In this document: piece by piece, positions 47,121 through 56,126 of the stretch
How positions within the stretch are numbered: the first letter of the stretch is position 1
Layout of the letters: every line of letters starts with the position of its first letter
Source: Rhodanobacter denitrificans
GTDB lineage: Bacteria; Pseudomonadota; Gammaproteobacteria; Xanthomonadales; Rhodanobacteraceae
Assembly (NCBI RefSeq): GCF_000230695.2
Contig: NC_020541.1
Span: forward strand, 3,720,001-3,784,000
Direction: 5' to 3'
Length of the DNA stretch: 64,000 bases
Made by a program: the position numbers and the translations under genes
The notes under the pieces: generated by a model
The model's database searches: none
Seen by the model: only the letters and a program-made list of their open reading frames with translations
What the model was told of the DNA's origin: nothing

Positions 47121-48146
47121 TCAGTCGGTGCCGAACAGGCCGTGCGGGTATTCCGGTTTCTGCTCGCGCGCCATCAGCGCCTTGAGCCCGTCCACCGGGG
47201 TGACCTCGCCGTGCAGCACCGCGCGCACGCCGGCGCTGATCGGCAGGTCCAGGCCGTGCTTGTCGGCCAGCCGCGCCACTTCGTCGGCAGTCAGGATGCT
47301 TTCCACCACCTGGCCGATCCGGCGCACCGCCTCGTCGATCGCCACGCCCTGGCCCAGCGCCAGGCCGAGCCGGCGGTTGCGCGAGAGGTCGCCGGTGCAG
47401 GTCAGCACCAGGTCGCCCAGGCCGGACAGGCCGATCAGCGTTTCCGGCCGCGCGCCCAGCGCCACGCCCAAGCGCAGCATCTCGTTCATGCCGCGGGTGA
47501 TCAGGCCGGCACGGGCGTTCAGGCCAAGCTGCATGCCGTCGGCGATACCGGTGGCGACCGCCAGCACGTTCTTCATCGCCCCGCCGAGTTCGGCGCCGAG
47601 CACGTCGCCGCCGGAATATGCGCGCAGGTTCGGCGCGTGCAGCAAGCCGGCCAGTTGCTGCGCGAACGCCGCGTCATCCGAATGCACGGTGACCGCGCTG
47701 GGCAGGCCGGCGGCAACTTCCCTGGCGAACGACGGGCCGGTGACCACCGCCGCGGCGCGACCGGGCAGCCGCTCGGCGACCAGCTCGTGCAGGAAGCGAC
47801 CGGTGCCCGGTTCGAAGCCCTTGGTCGCCCACGCGATCGCGGTGCCGGCGTCGAGCAGCGGCGCGATCTCGTCGAGCATCGCGGCGAACGCGTGGCTGGG
47901 CACCACGATCAGCACGATGCCGGCGCCGCGCACGGCCGTGGCCAGCTCGGCCTCGTAGGCCAGCTCGGCCGGCAGCTCGATGTCCGGCAGGTAGCGCTGG
48001 TTGCGACGGCTGGCCGCCATCGCCGCCAGCGCCGCGCGGTCGCGCCCCCACAACGTGGTCGACACGCCGTTGCGCGCGGTCAGCGCCGCCAGCGCGGTGC
48101 CCCAGGAGCCGGCCCCGAGGATGGTCAGCTTCGGGTTTTCAGCCAT
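47121..48146 (-). CDS. gpsA: glycerol-3-phosphate dehydrogenase [NAD(P)+]
   Basis: A 341-residue enzyme that reduces dihydroxyacetone phosphate to glycerol-3-phosphate for phospholipid synthesis. The Rossmann motif [12 protein letters not shown] is at the N-terminus. [29 protein letters not shown] and [14 protein letters not shown] complete the family pattern, with the lysine in GGAMKNV catalytic. The ATG at 48146 is nine bases after secB; a GTG two codons earlier is also possible. The secB-gpsA order is found in E. coli too. Confidence 0.95.
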   Translation of the reverse strand: MAENPKLTILGAGSWGTALAALTARNGVSTTLWGRDRAALAAMAASRRNQRYLPDIELPAELAYEAELATAVRGAGIVLIVVPSHAFAAMLDEIAPLLDAGTAIAWATKGFEPGTGRFLHELVAERLPGRAAAVVTGPSFAREVAAGLPSAVTVHSDDAAFAQQLAGLLHAPNLRAYSGGDVLGAELGGAMKNVLAVATGIADGMQLGLNARAGLITRGMNEMLRLGVALGARPETLIGLSGLGDLVLTCTGDLSRNRRLGLALGQGVAIDEAVRRIGQVVESILTADEVARLADKHGLDLPISAGVRAVLHGEVTPVDGLKALMAREQKPEYPHGLFGTD

Positions 48147-48155
48147 GGGCACGGC

Positions 48156-48659
48156 TCAGCTGTTGAGCGTGGCCGGGGCGTCGTCGCCACCCATCATGCG
48201 ACGCTGCTGCTCGGCGAACAGCGCGTCGAAGTTGATTGGCTGCAGCAGGAACGGCGGGAAGCCGCCCTCCAGCACCAGCGAGGAGATCACCTGGCGCGCA
48301 TACGGGAACAGCAGGTTCGGGCAGTAGCTGCCGATGATGCCGGCATGATCCGTCTCGCTGAAACCGGCGATGCCGAACAGGCCGGCCTGTTCCACCTCGG
48401 CCAGGTAGGCGGTGCGCTGGCCGATGGTGCAGGTCAGGGTGAGGCTGAGCACCACTTCGTACAGGTCGTTGCCGAGGTCGGTGGCCTTCTGGCCCAGGTT
48501 CAGCTGTACCTGCGGCTGCTCGCTGTCGCCGATCTCCTGGAAGATCTGCGGCGCGTTCGGCGCCTCGAAGGAGACGTCCTTCACGTAGATCTTCTGCATC
48601 ACCAGCTGCGGCTGACTGGCCTGGCCGTTGGCCTGGTCGTTGGTGATCTCTTGTGCCAT
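48156..48659 (-). CDS. secB: protein-export chaperone SecB
   Basis: A 167-residue SecB, the tetrameric cytoplasmic chaperone that passes unfolded preproteins to Sec[17 protein letters not shown] is the opening strand and [32 protein letters not shown] the most conserved segment (given by its key residues only). The ATG at 48659 follows GAGGAACC. A long upstream frame is not supported. It leads the secB-gpsA operon and is divergent from rpmB. Confidence 0.95.
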   Translation of the reverse strand: MAQEITNDQANGQASQPQLVMQKIYVKDVSFEAPNAPQIFQEIGDSEQPQVQLNLGQKATDLGNDLYEVVLSLTLTCTIGQRTAYLAEVEQAGLFGIAGFSETDHAGIIGSYCPNLLFPYARQVISSLVLEGGFPPFLLQPINFDALFAEQQRRMMGGDDAPATLNS

Positions 48660-48760
48660 CGGGGGTTCCTCGGGTCTGGGTCGTGTGTACAAAAGAGACT
48701 GATTGTTCCATACATCCCCGCAGCGCGCACGCCGGCAGACGCCGACGCGAGCCCGGAAGA

Positions 48761-48790
48761 TTGCGCACGACCTTGTTTTTCTGCGAGAAT
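48761..48790 (+). promoter_or_regulatory. candidate promoter for rpmBG
   Basis: TTGCGC (48761-48766), 18 bases, GAGAAT (48785-48790) with an extended -10 TGC just upstream (48782-48784). It would start near 48797, giving a leader of about 160 bases before rpmB. No further gene is seen in the 296-base secB-rpmB gap. Confidence 0.45.
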
Positions 48791-48955
48791 ACGCGGCTCG
48801 CCTCTGTCGACCCGGTGTTTCCGGGCGGTCCGCCACGCGGTACGGACCTCACGATCACGCGTTGCGACAACTCCAGCATCGCGTGGCGCATGGCGCCGCT
48901 GGGCCGATCACACCCTGGCCAACGGGTGTCAGTAAACCAAATTACGGAGGTCGTC

Positions 48956-49192
48956 ATGGCCCGTGTATGTCAAGTCACCGGCAAGGGTGTGCAGAGCGGC
49001 AACAATGTCTCGCACGCCAACAACCGGACTCGTCGCCGCTGGTTGCCCAACCTGCATGAGCGTCGTTTCTGGGTGCCCAGCGAGAACCGCTGGATCAAGC
49101 TGCGCGTTTCCAACAACGCCCTGCGCACGATCGACAAGAATGGCATCGAGGCCGTGATTGCCGAGATGCGCGCCCGCGGCGAAAAGGTCTGA
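48956..49192 (+). CDS. rpmB: 50S ribosomal protein L28
   Basis: A 78-residue ribosomal protein, opening [23 protein letters not shown], a standard L28 sequence (only Cys5, so of the form without the zinc set). An excellent ribosome binding site ACGGAGG precedes the ATG at 48956. It is cotranscribed with rpmG, ten bases downstream. Confidence 0.97.
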   Translation: MARVCQVTGKGVQSGNNVSHANNRTRRRWLPNLHERRFWVPSENRWIKLRVSNNALRTIDKNGIEAVIAEMRARGEKV

Positions 49193-49202
49193 GGATTGAG
49201 CC

Positions 49203-49370
49203 ATGGCTAACAAATCGCAAGACAAGATCCGCATGATCTCCTCGGCCGGCACCGGCCACTTCTACACCACGCAGAAGAACAAGAAGAACACGCCGGAAAA
49301 GTTCGAGTTCAAGAAGTACGATCCGGTCGTGCGCAAGCACGTGATCTACAAGGAAGGCAAGATCAAGTGA
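49203..49370 (+). CDS. rpmG: 50S ribosomal protein L33
   Basis: A 55-residue ribosomal protein ([20 protein letters not shown] and a lysine-rich end), too short for many gene finders. It lacks the four cysteines of the zinc-binding paralogue. It follows rpmB by ten bases with a GAGGATTGAG ribosome binding site. Its stop codon is part of an inverted repeat. Confidence 0.97.
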   Translation: MANKSQDKIRMISSAGTGHFYTTQKNKKNTPEKFEFKKYDPVVRKHVIYKEGKIK

Positions 49371-49440
49371 CGTTCTGACCCGCCCGCGCTGCGCGCGAGC
49401 GGCTCTGTCAGAACGTCATCCCTGCGAAGGCAGGGATCGC
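49368..49440 (+). repeat. inverted repeat and REP-like palindrome after rpmG
   Basis: TGACGTTCTGAC (49368-49379, including the rpmG stop) is matched by its exact complement at 49407-49418, with a 27-base GC-rich loop that can fold further. Immediately after it ATCCCTGC-GAAG-GCAGGGAT forms a second stem. The second element has a diverged copy in the other orientation around 49614-49639. Confidence 0.7.
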
Positions 49441-49487
49441 TCTTGCTCTTGCCACTGCATCCGCAACAGCGATACTGATGCCTCCAG

Positions 49488-49518
49488 GAAAACCCGCCCT
49501 CGTGGCGGGTTTTCTTTT
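49488..49518 (+). terminator. intrinsic terminator for rpmBG
   Basis: GAAAACCCGCC and GGCGGGTTTTC form an 11-bp stem with loop CTCGT, followed by TTTT. It lies 118 bases after the rpmG stop. The 365-base rpmG-desaturase gap holds this, a second terminator and the REP-like palindromes, and no gene. Confidence 0.9.
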
Positions 49519-49682
49519 GCTCGGATGGATGGCGCGGCCGACGCGCCGCGGCAAACCCGTCGTCCATGTGGCCTTGCGCAAGGCCCGATGGATGACCAGC
49601 TTCGCTGTTGAAAAGCTCCTCCGGCCTTCGCCGGAATGACGAAGTTCGGAGATTATTCGAGCCTCCCCGCAGACCCAAATAA

Positions 49683-49711
49683 ACAAAACCCGCCACGAAG
49701 GCGGGTTTTGT
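49683..49711 (-). terminator. intrinsic terminator for the desaturase gene
   Basis: CAAAACCCGCC / GGCGGGTTTTG form an 11-bp stem with a 5-base loop about 25 bases after the desaturase stop; on the minus strand the stem ends in a T-rich tract (TTTTGTTTATTT). The sequence closely resembles the rpmBG terminator. Confidence 0.85.
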
Positions 49712-49735
49712 CGAACCGTTGTGCCGCCGGACGAA

Positions 49736-50929
49736 TCAGGCTGTCGCGACGCTGTAGCCCTTGAGCCGCTGCGCGAACTCCTGCAGCGCGCGGATGCCGC
49801 TCTGCTCGGCCTCGACGATCCACTGCTGCAGGCCCTTCAGCGCCTGCTCGGCGCCGCGCTGCTCCATCAAGGCGGCGAGGCGGTTGCGGAAATCGCACAC
49901 GGTCCTCAGCGTCGGGCGCCTAGCCAGCACGGCCTGCATGCGCTCGCGACCCTCGTTGTCCAGCCAGCGTCCGCCGTCGGCCAGCGCACGGCGCATGCGC
50001 CGCGGCATCGACTTGAGGCTCTCGCCGGCATGCTGTGCCTCGTCACTGATGGTCGGCAGGATCACGCCGCGGTAGTAGTCGGTCATCGCCTGGAAGCGGT
50101 GGGTGAGCACCGCCTTCAGCGTGTCGGCGTCGGGCAGGCGCACGTTCGGACGTACATCGAGCGACGGCGCCACGCGCAGCACCTTGGCCAGGCCCACCGC
50201 GCGCAGACCGCAGATCGCCGCCCAGCCGATGTCGAACTCCCACTTGCGCAGCGCGAACTTGGCCGAGCTGGGGAACGCGTGATGGTTGTTGTGCAACTCT
50301 TCACCACCGATCCAGAAACCCCACGGGACCAGGTTGGTCGCGGTGTCGGCACTCTCGAAGTTGCGGTAACCCCACCAGTGGCCGATGCCATTGACGAAAC
50401 CGGCGGCCCAGAACGGGATCCACACCATCTGCACCGCCCACAGCAAGGCACCGATCACGCCGAACAGGGCCAGGTCGATCAGCAGCATCAGGGTCGGCCC
50501 CCAATACGGGTGCGCACCGTAGAGCTTGTGCTCGACCCAGTCGTCGGGCGTGCCGCGGCCGTACTGTTCCATGTCCTGTTTCGACGCGCAGGCGTCGCGG
50601 TACAGCGAGACGCCGTCCCAGAACACCTTCTTGATGCCGTAGATCATCGGGCTGTGCGGGTCTTCCGCCGTCTCGACCTTGGCGTGGTGCTTGCGATGCA
50701 CCGCCACCCATTCGCGGGTGACCATGCCGGTGGTCAGCCAGCCCCAGAAACGGAAGAAGTGCGCCAGCGCCGGGTGGAAATCCACGCCGCGATGGGTCTG
50801 GCTGCGATGCAGGTACAGCGTCACCGTGAAGATGGTGAGCTGGGTCACGACCAGCATGTAGACCAGCATCTGGCCCCAGCTTGCGCCGGTGAGGCCGTTG
50901 ATCAGGAAATCGAGTACAGCGTCGAGCAT
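49736..50929 (-). CDS. membrane fatty-acid (acyl-CoA/phospholipid) desaturase
   Basis: A 397-residue integral membrane desaturase. The three histidine clusters that bind the di-iron centre are present: HRSQTH at 41-46, HRKHH at 78-82 and HNNHH at 213-217, with hydrophobic helices between them. It is of the delta-9 type, which introduces a cis double bond and adjusts membrane fluidity. The C-terminal 150 residues form a helical extension without membrane segments. The ATG at 50929 precedes the first helix; the earlier ATG at 51007 lacks support. No electron donor gene is near. Confidence 0.9.
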   Translation of the reverse strand: MLDAVLDFLINGLTGASWGQMLVYMLVVTQLTIFTVTLYLHRSQTHRGVDFHPALAHFFRFWGWLTTGMVTREWVAVHRKHHAKVETAEDPHSPMIYGIKKVFWDGVSLYRDACASKQDMEQYGRGTPDDWVEHKLYGAHPYWGPTLMLLIDLALFGVIGALLWAVQMVWIPFWAAGFVNGIGHWWGYRNFESADTATNLVPWGFWIGGEELHNNHHAFPSSAKFALRKWEFDIGWAAICGLRAVGLAKVLRVAPSLDVRPNVRLPDADTLKAVLTHRFQAMTDYYRGVILPTISDEAQHAGESLKSMPRRMRRALADGGRWLDNEGRERMQAVLARRPTLRTVCDFRNRLAALMEQRGAEQALKGLQQWIVEAEQSGIRALQEFAQRLKGYSVATA

Positions 50930-51102
50930 GGAAAGCACCGGGTGAGGGATGGAGACAGTGTAGATTGTGGGTTTCCATACCCGCCAGCACGGCGAACCAC
51001 GAATCATAGCAGCCGGTCAAGAGCGGAACGCTAAGGTGACGTTATCCGCGTCCGTGGCGCGCGCCTGTTGTTTAACGATGGGGGCGCCGTGACAATCACG
51101 CA

Positions 51103-51867
51103 ATGACCTCGCCGCCTGCCGATTCATCCCCTGCCGTCCTGCGCCTGCACCGGCTCAGCCGTCGCCGCGCCGGCCGCCCCGCCGTGCAGGATCTCAGCCT
51201 GGAGCTGCAAGGCGGCCAGGTGCTGGGCCTGCTCGGCGTGAACGGCGCCGGCAAGTCGACCACCTTGTCGATGATTGCCGGCGCGCTGCGCCCCGACAGC
51301 GGCGGCATCGAGCTGAACGGCGAGGATTTCCTGGAACACCCGGAAACGGCACGCACGCGGATCGGCTGGCTGCCGGAACGCGCGCCGGTGTGGGCCGAGC
51401 TCAGCGTCGAGGAGCATCTCGACGCGCACGGCCGCCTGCGCGGACTGCACGGCGCCGCGTTGCGCACGGCGCGCACCGCGATCATCCAGAGGCTGGAACT
51501 GCAACCGCTGGCCCGGCGCCTGGCCGGCGTGCTGTCGCAGGGCCAGCGCCAGCGCCTCGGCCTGGCCTGCGCGCTGCTGCATCGCCCCGCCCTGCTGGTG
51601 CTGGACGAACCGGCCAACGCGCTCGACCCGGTGCAGGTCGCCGCGCTGCGCGCGTTGATCCGCGAGCAGGCCGCGGCCGGCACCGCGGTGATCCTGTCCA
51701 CCCACCTGCTGGCCGAGGTCACCGCGGTGTGCGACCGCGTGGCGATCCTGCACGAGGGCGCGCTGCGCCACGACGGCCCGGTGCGCGCCGACGACCATGC
51801 CGCGCTGGAGAAAACCTTTTTCGGGATCGCGATGAACGGCAGCACCGCACCGGCACGCGCCGCATGA
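51103..51867 (+). CDS. ABC transporter ATP-binding protein (GldA-like)
   Basis: A 254-residue ABC ATPase. Walker A GVNGAGKST, signature LSQGQRQRLGL, Walker B LLVLDEPANALDP and the switch histidine in ILSTHLL are all present. It lies first in a four-gene cassette and overlaps the permease by ATGA at 51864. Together they resemble the GldAFG-type ABC system. An imperfect palindrome CGTGA-N3-TCACG sits just before the ATG; the ribosome binding site is poor. Confidence 0.9.
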   Translation: MTSPPADSSPAVLRLHRLSRRRAGRPAVQDLSLELQGGQVLGLLGVNGAGKSTTLSMIAGALRPDSGGIELNGEDFLEHPETARTRIGWLPERAPVWAELSVEEHLDAHGRLRGLHGAALRTARTAIIQRLELQPLARRLAGVLSQGQRQRLGLACALLHRPALLVLDEPANALDPVQVAALRALIREQAAAGTAVILSTHLLAEVTAVCDRVAILHEGALRHDGPVRADDHAALEKTFFGIAMNGSTAPARAA

Positions 51868-52634
51868 GCCACGCTTTCGCGAACACCGTCGCCGTGACGC
51901 GACTGGAATGGCGCCGGCTGCTGGTGCGTCCGCTGGCCTGGGTACTGGCGGCGCTGACCCTGGCCTGGCTGGCATGGAACTTCACCCTGCTGCTGGGCAG
52001 CTTCCTGGCCGGCCAGATCCAGCGCGCCGCGCTGCCGGACGGGCCCGGCTTCACCGACCTGGTCGGCGTGCCGCTGCTGGCCCAACTGGCCCAGCTGGCA
52101 TTCCTGGTGGTGCCGCTGCTCAGCATGTCGACGCTCGCCGGCGAACGCCGCAACGGCACCCTGCCGCTGCTGTTCGCCGCGGGCGTGCCGGCCTCGCGCA
52201 TCGTGCTGGGCAAGTACCTGGCGGTGCTGGGCTGGCTGCTGCTGTGGCTGGCGCTGACCCTGGCGATGCCGCTGGCGCTGATGCACGCCACGCACTTCGA
52301 CTGGGGCAAGCTGGCCGCCGCCACGCTGGGCCTGGCGCTGATGCTGGCCGCGCTGGCCGCGATCGGCGTGGCCTGTTCGAGCTTCGCCTCGCATCCGGCG
52401 CTGGCCGCCGCCGCCGCGCTGGTGATCGCGCTGGCGCTGTGGAGCGTGAACCTGGGCGCGCAGCTGGCCGGCATCAACGGCGGCGCGATCAACTGGCTGG
52501 CGATGAGCACGCACCTGCAGCCGCTGCTGCGCGGGCTGGTCTCCAGCGCCGACCTCGTCTGGTTCGCGCTGCTGATCGTGCTGGCGCTGGCCCTGGCCAC
52601 GTGCCGGCTGGCGGCCGACAAGGAGCGCAACTGA
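51864..52634 (+). CDS. ABC transporter permease (GldF/ABC-2 type)
   Basis: A 256-residue membrane protein with about six helices. Its cytoplasmic loop LLSMSTLAGERRNGTLPLLFAAG is the ABC-2 coupling motif (the ER-x-GTLP/LLL pattern). The stop shares one base with the next start (TGATG at 52632-52636). It partners the preceding ATPase. Confidence 0.88.
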   Translation: MSHAFANTVAVTRLEWRRLLVRPLAWVLAALTLAWLAWNFTLLLGSFLAGQIQRAALPDGPGFTDLVGVPLLAQLAQLAFLVVPLLSMSTLAGERRNGTLPLLFAAGVPASRIVLGKYLAVLGWLLLWLALTLAMPLALMHATHFDWGKLAAATLGLALMLAALAAIGVACSSFASHPALAAAAALVIALALWSVNLGAQLAGINGGAINWLAMSTHLQPLLRGLVSSADLVWFALLIVLALALATCRLAADKERN

Positions 52635-53989
52635 TGGGCGCACTGTTCAGACGTCTGGACGGCTGGTTGTTCGCGCTGCTGCTGGTCTTGGCGGCCGCGG
52701 CGATCGGCTACCTCAGCACGCGCTACGCGCACCAGGCCGACTGGACCGCGAACGGTCGCACCAGCCTGTCGGCGGAAAGCCGCGCGGTGCTGGCCAGGTT
52801 CGACGGCCCGGTGGAAATCGTCAGCTACGCGAACCCGCAGGGCAACCTGCGCCAGACCGTGGCCGGTTTCCTGCAGCGCTACCAGGCGGTGAAGAGCGAC
52901 CTCACGCTGCGCTTCGTCGACCCGCAACTGGACCCGGCGAAGATGCGCGAGCTGGGCATCACCGTCGACGGCGCGCTGATCCTGCACTACAAGGGCCGCG
53001 AGCAACGGCTGGACGAGCTGTCCGAACGCAGCCTCACCAATGCACTGGAACGCCTGCTGCGCGGCAGCGACCGCATCGTGGCCTTCGTCACCGGCGACGG
53101 CGAACGGCGCGCCGACGGCCAGGCCAACGCCGACCTCGGCACCTTCATCACCCAGTTGGAAGCGCGCGGCATGCGCGCGGTGCCGCTGAATTTCGCGCAA
53201 GTGACGGCGGTGCCCGAGCACACTGACCTGGTGGTGCTGGCCAGCCCGAGCCTGGCGCTGCCGCCGGCCGCGGTGCAGGCGCTGGTTGCCTACGTGCAGA
53301 ACGGCGGCAACCTGTTGTGGCTGAGCGAGCCGTCCAACGACGACCTCGGCCTCGCGCCGCTGGCCGCCGCGTTCGGCGTGCGCGTGCTGCCGGGCGTGCT
53401 GGTCGACGGTTCCGGCGCCGCGCTGGGCGTGGGCGACCCGCGCCTGATCGCGCTGGGCAGCTACCCGCCGCAGGCAATCACGCGCGGCTTCACGCTGACC
53501 ACGCTGTTCCCGCAGGCCTCCGCGCTGGCCCAGCTGAGCCAGGGCGATTGGGCGGTCAAGCCGTTCCTGCGCTCCGGCACGCAGAGCTGGACCGAGTTCC
53601 AGCCGATCGACAACAGCAAGCCCTCGGACATCCGCTACGACGCCGACGCCGGCGAGCTGAAGGGGCCGCTGGACTTCGGCTTCGCGCTGAGCCGGTTGTC
53701 GCCCAGCCCGGACAAGAGCGAGCAGCGCGCGGTGGTGATCGGCGATGGCGATTTCCTCTCAAACACTTTCCTCGGCAACGGCGGCAACCGCGCGCTGGGC
53801 GAGCGCGTGTTCGACTGGCTGCTGGGCGACGACAAGCTGGTCGAGCTGCCGCCGCGCGGTGCGCCGGACCGGCTGCTGGAAATCTCGCAGGCCGAGTTGA
53901 ATGCGCTGAGCATCGGTTTCCTGGTCGTGCTGCCGTTGCTGTTGCTGCTGGCCGGCGGCCTGATCGCATGGCGCCGGCGGCGGCGCTGA
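52634..53989 (+). CDS. GldG-like ABC auxiliary protein
   Basis: A 451-residue protein with an N-terminal helix (about 8-30), a large extracytoplasmic domain and a C-terminal helix (about 420-440) followed by an arginine cluster. The segment ADWTANGRTSLSAESRAVLARFDGPVEIV is typical of GldG-like ABC-type uncharacterised proteins (given by its key residues). VVLASPSLALPPAAVQALVAYVQNGG includes a DUF4350-like core. In gliding Bacteroidetes GldG pairs with GldA and GldF; here gliding is not implied. Confidence 0.85.
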   Translation: MGALFRRLDGWLFALLLVLAAAAIGYLSTRYAHQADWTANGRTSLSAESRAVLARFDGPVEIVSYANPQGNLRQTVAGFLQRYQAVKSDLTLRFVDPQLDPAKMRELGITVDGALILHYKGREQRLDELSERSLTNALERLLRGSDRIVAFVTGDGERRADGQANADLGTFITQLEARGMRAVPLNFAQVTAVPEHTDLVVLASPSLALPPAAVQALVAYVQNGGNLLWLSEPSNDDLGLAPLAAAFGVRVLPGVLVDGSGAALGVGDPRLIALGSYPPQAITRGFTLTTLFPQASALAQLSQGDWAVKPFLRSGTQSWTEFQPIDNSKPSDIRYDADAGELKGPLDFGFALSRLSPSPDKSEQRAVVIGDGDFLSNTFLGNGGNRALGERVFDWLLGDDKLVELPPRGAPDRLLEISQAELNALSIGFLVVLPLLLLLAGGLIAWRRRRR

Positions 53990-53992
53990 ACC

Positions 53993-54484
53993 ATGAAACG
54001 CGCCGCCCGCCAGCGCCTGTGGTTGCTGCTTGCCGTGCTCGCCCTGCTGCTGCTCGCCGGCTGGCAGTGGCAGCGCGACGCGCGCCACGCCAACGGAAAT
54101 CTCACCACGCTCGACCCGGCCACCGTCACGTACGTCGCGCTCGCCCTGCCCGGTGCGCCCGCCGAACGCTATGGGAAACGCGACGGTCACTGGTGGCGCA
54201 TCGACGGCACGCCCACCCGGGCCGTCGACGCTCGCCTCAACGATCTCGCCGACACCGCCGCGGCGCCCGTACTGAGCTGGCGCCCGGCCAGCGATTTCGA
54301 AACGGCGAAGATCGGGCTGGCGCCGCCACACGCCGTGCTCACGCTGGACGGCCAGACACTGGAATTCGGCGAGGCCTCGGTCACCGGCCCGCAGCACTAC
54401 GTGCGCGTGGGCCAGCGCATCGCGCTGGTATCGTCGCGCTACGTACCGCGCTCGCCGGCCACGGCGACCACCGCGTTGCACTGA
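53993..54484 (+). CDS. DUF4340-like membrane-anchored protein, short
   Basis: A 163-residue protein with one N-terminal helix (about 9-25) and a beta-rich domain. The segment RDGHWWRIDGTPTRAVDARLNDL matches the DUF4340 family, which is commonly found beside GldG-like genes. Typical DUF4340 proteins are about twice as long, so this is a short form with a single repeat. It starts four bases after the GldG-like gene and belongs to the same cassette. Function unknown. Confidence 0.75.
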   Translation: MKRAARQRLWLLLAVLALLLLAGWQWQRDARHANGNLTTLDPATVTYVALALPGAPAERYGKRDGHWWRIDGTPTRAVDARLNDLADTAAAPVLSWRPASDFETAKIGLAPPHAVLTLDGQTLEFGEASVTGPQHYVRVGQRIALVSSRYVPRSPATATTALH

Positions 54485-54499
54485 CCGCGGGATCACGCC

Positions 54500-55327
54500 T
54501 TGCCCGAACTGCCCGAAGTCGAAACCACCCGCCGCGGCATCGCGCCGTATGTGGTCGGCCGCCGCGTCACCGGCGTGATCCTGCGCCGGCCCGACCTGCG
54601 CTGGCCGATCCCGCCGGAGATCGGTGCGCTGCTGCCCGGCCAGCGCATCGACGCGGTGGAACGCCGCGCGAAATACCTGCTGCTGCACACCGCGGCCGGC
54701 AGCGTGCTGCTGCACCTGGGCATGACCGGCGTGCTGCGCGTGCTGCCGCCGGACGCCCCGGTCGGCAGGCACGACCACGTCGACATCGCGCTGGAACGCA
54801 CGAGCACGCAGGCGCCACGCATCCTGCGCTTCACCGATCCGCGCCGCTTCGGCTGCCTGTTGTGGCAGCCCCCCGACACCATCCACGAGCTGCTGGCCAA
54901 GCTCGGCCCCGAGCCGCTGACCGATGCCTTCGACGGCGACCTGCTGTGGCATCGCTCGCGCGGCCGCACGGCGGCGGTGAAGCTGTTCCTGATGGACAAC
55001 GCGGTCGTCGTCGGGGTGGGCAACATCTACGCCAGCGAAGCGCTGTTCCGCGCCGGCATCGACCCGCGCAAACCAGCCGGCAGCCTCTCGCGGGCGCGCT
55101 ATGCGCGGCTGGCCGCCGAGGTGAAGCACCTGCTGGCCTGGGCGATCGAGCGCGGCGGCACCACCTTGCGCGACTTCCTCGCCCCCGACGGCGCACCCGG
55201 CTACTTCTTCCGCGAACTGATGGTCTACGGCCGCGCCGGCGAACCGTGCCACGTCTGCGGCACGGCAATCCGGCAGGTCGTGCTGGGACAGCGCTCGACG
55301 TTCTGGTGCCCGCGCTGCCAGCGCTGA
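54500..55327 (+). CDS. mutM: formamidopyrimidine-DNA glycosylase
   Basis: A 275-residue base excision repair enzyme for oxidised purines. PELPEVETT must follow directly on the initiator because Pro2 is the nucleophile, so translation has to begin at the TTG at 54500. The helix-two-turn-helix with [17 protein letters not shown] and a C-terminal zinc finger (CHVCG...CPRCQR) complete the fold. It lies 15 bases after the DUF4340 gene and may share its message. Confidence 0.95.
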   Translation: MPELPEVETTRRGIAPYVVGRRVTGVILRRPDLRWPIPPEIGALLPGQRIDAVERRAKYLLLHTAAGSVLLHLGMTGVLRVLPPDAPVGRHDHVDIALERTSTQAPRILRFTDPRRFGCLLWQPPDTIHELLAKLGPEPLTDAFDGDLLWHRSRGRTAAVKLFLMDNAVVVGVGNIYASEALFRAGIDPRKPAGSLSRARYARLAAEVKHLLAWAIERGGTTLRDFLAPDGAPGYFFRELMVYGRAGEPCHVCGTAIRQVVLGQRSTFWCPRCQR

Positions 55328-55336
55328 ACCGGCGGC

Positions 55337-56104
55337 TTACTCGGGCCAGCTGAACTCGACATGGGTGTTGTTGAACTCGGGGTCGTCGAGGCTGCCGCCC
55401 GGCTGCGCGACCAGGCCGTCGGGCAAACCTTCGACGTCGAGCTGCTGGCCGGCGCTGAAGTGCGCGCCCAGCGAGAGCAGTTCGACCAGCTTCTCGCACA
55501 GCACGCCGGCGCGGTCGAGGTCGCGCTCGGGCACGTGGCGCAGGCTGAGGTCGGGGCGGCCGAACTTGCGCATGCCGCGGGTGTGCACCCAGGAGCGGTC
55601 GCCGCCCTCGTCGCTGCGCAGGATCAGCACGTGGTGGCGCGGCGGCGCGCCGTCCTTGACCAGGTAGTGGCGGCGCCAGTGCGCGGCGTCGAACAGGGTG
55701 AGGATCTGCGGGTCGAGGATCGCCGTGCCGCCCACGTCGAGCATGCCGGCCAGCACGCCCAGCGTGTCGCGCAGGTAGTCGAGGCTGGCGCCGTCCTTGA
55801 GCACGCCGCGCACCACCAGCACCTCGGGCGCGATGCGCGCGGCCTCGTACGCCTCGGGCGTGTCTTCCCTGATCAGCCGGCCCAGCGCGCCGTTCAGCGG
55901 ATAGCCCTCCCACTGGCGCAGCACGGCGTTCTGGAAGCGCTGGATCTCCACGCCCGCGGGCAGGCCGGGGCTGCCGTAGCGCGGCGACGGGATCAGCAAC
56001 TCCGGCGCGAACTTGCCGAACACGTAGAACTGCAGCACCACCTCGTCTTCGCCGGGCTGCCAGTACGGCCGCGGCCAGCTGGCGGGGGGAGTGGCTTCGC
56101 TCAT
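55337..56104 (-). CDS. conserved hypothetical protein, 255 aa
   Basis: A 255-residue soluble protein without signal peptide or membrane segment. The segments WVHTRGMRKFGRPDL and YLRDTLGVLAGMLDVGG recall DUF4261-type proteins, but I am not certain of the family. The ATG at 56104 has a GAGGAA ribosome binding site. It follows tdk by about twenty bases in the same direction and is convergent with mutM. Confidence 0.8.
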   Translation of the reverse strand: MSEATPPASWPRPYWQPGEDEVVLQFYVFGKFAPELLIPSPRYGSPGLPAGVEIQRFQNAVLRQWEGYPLNGALGRLIREDTPEAYEAARIAPEVLVVRGVLKDGASLDYLRDTLGVLAGMLDVGGTAILDPQILTLFDAAHWRRHYLVKDGAPPRHHVLILRSDEGGDRSWVHTRGMRKFGRPDLSLRHVPERDLDRAGVLCEKLVELLSLGAHFSAGQQLDVEGLPDGLVAQPGGSLDDPEFNNTHVEFSWPE

Positions 56105-56126
56105 GCGGATTCCTCGGTGGCTCGGT

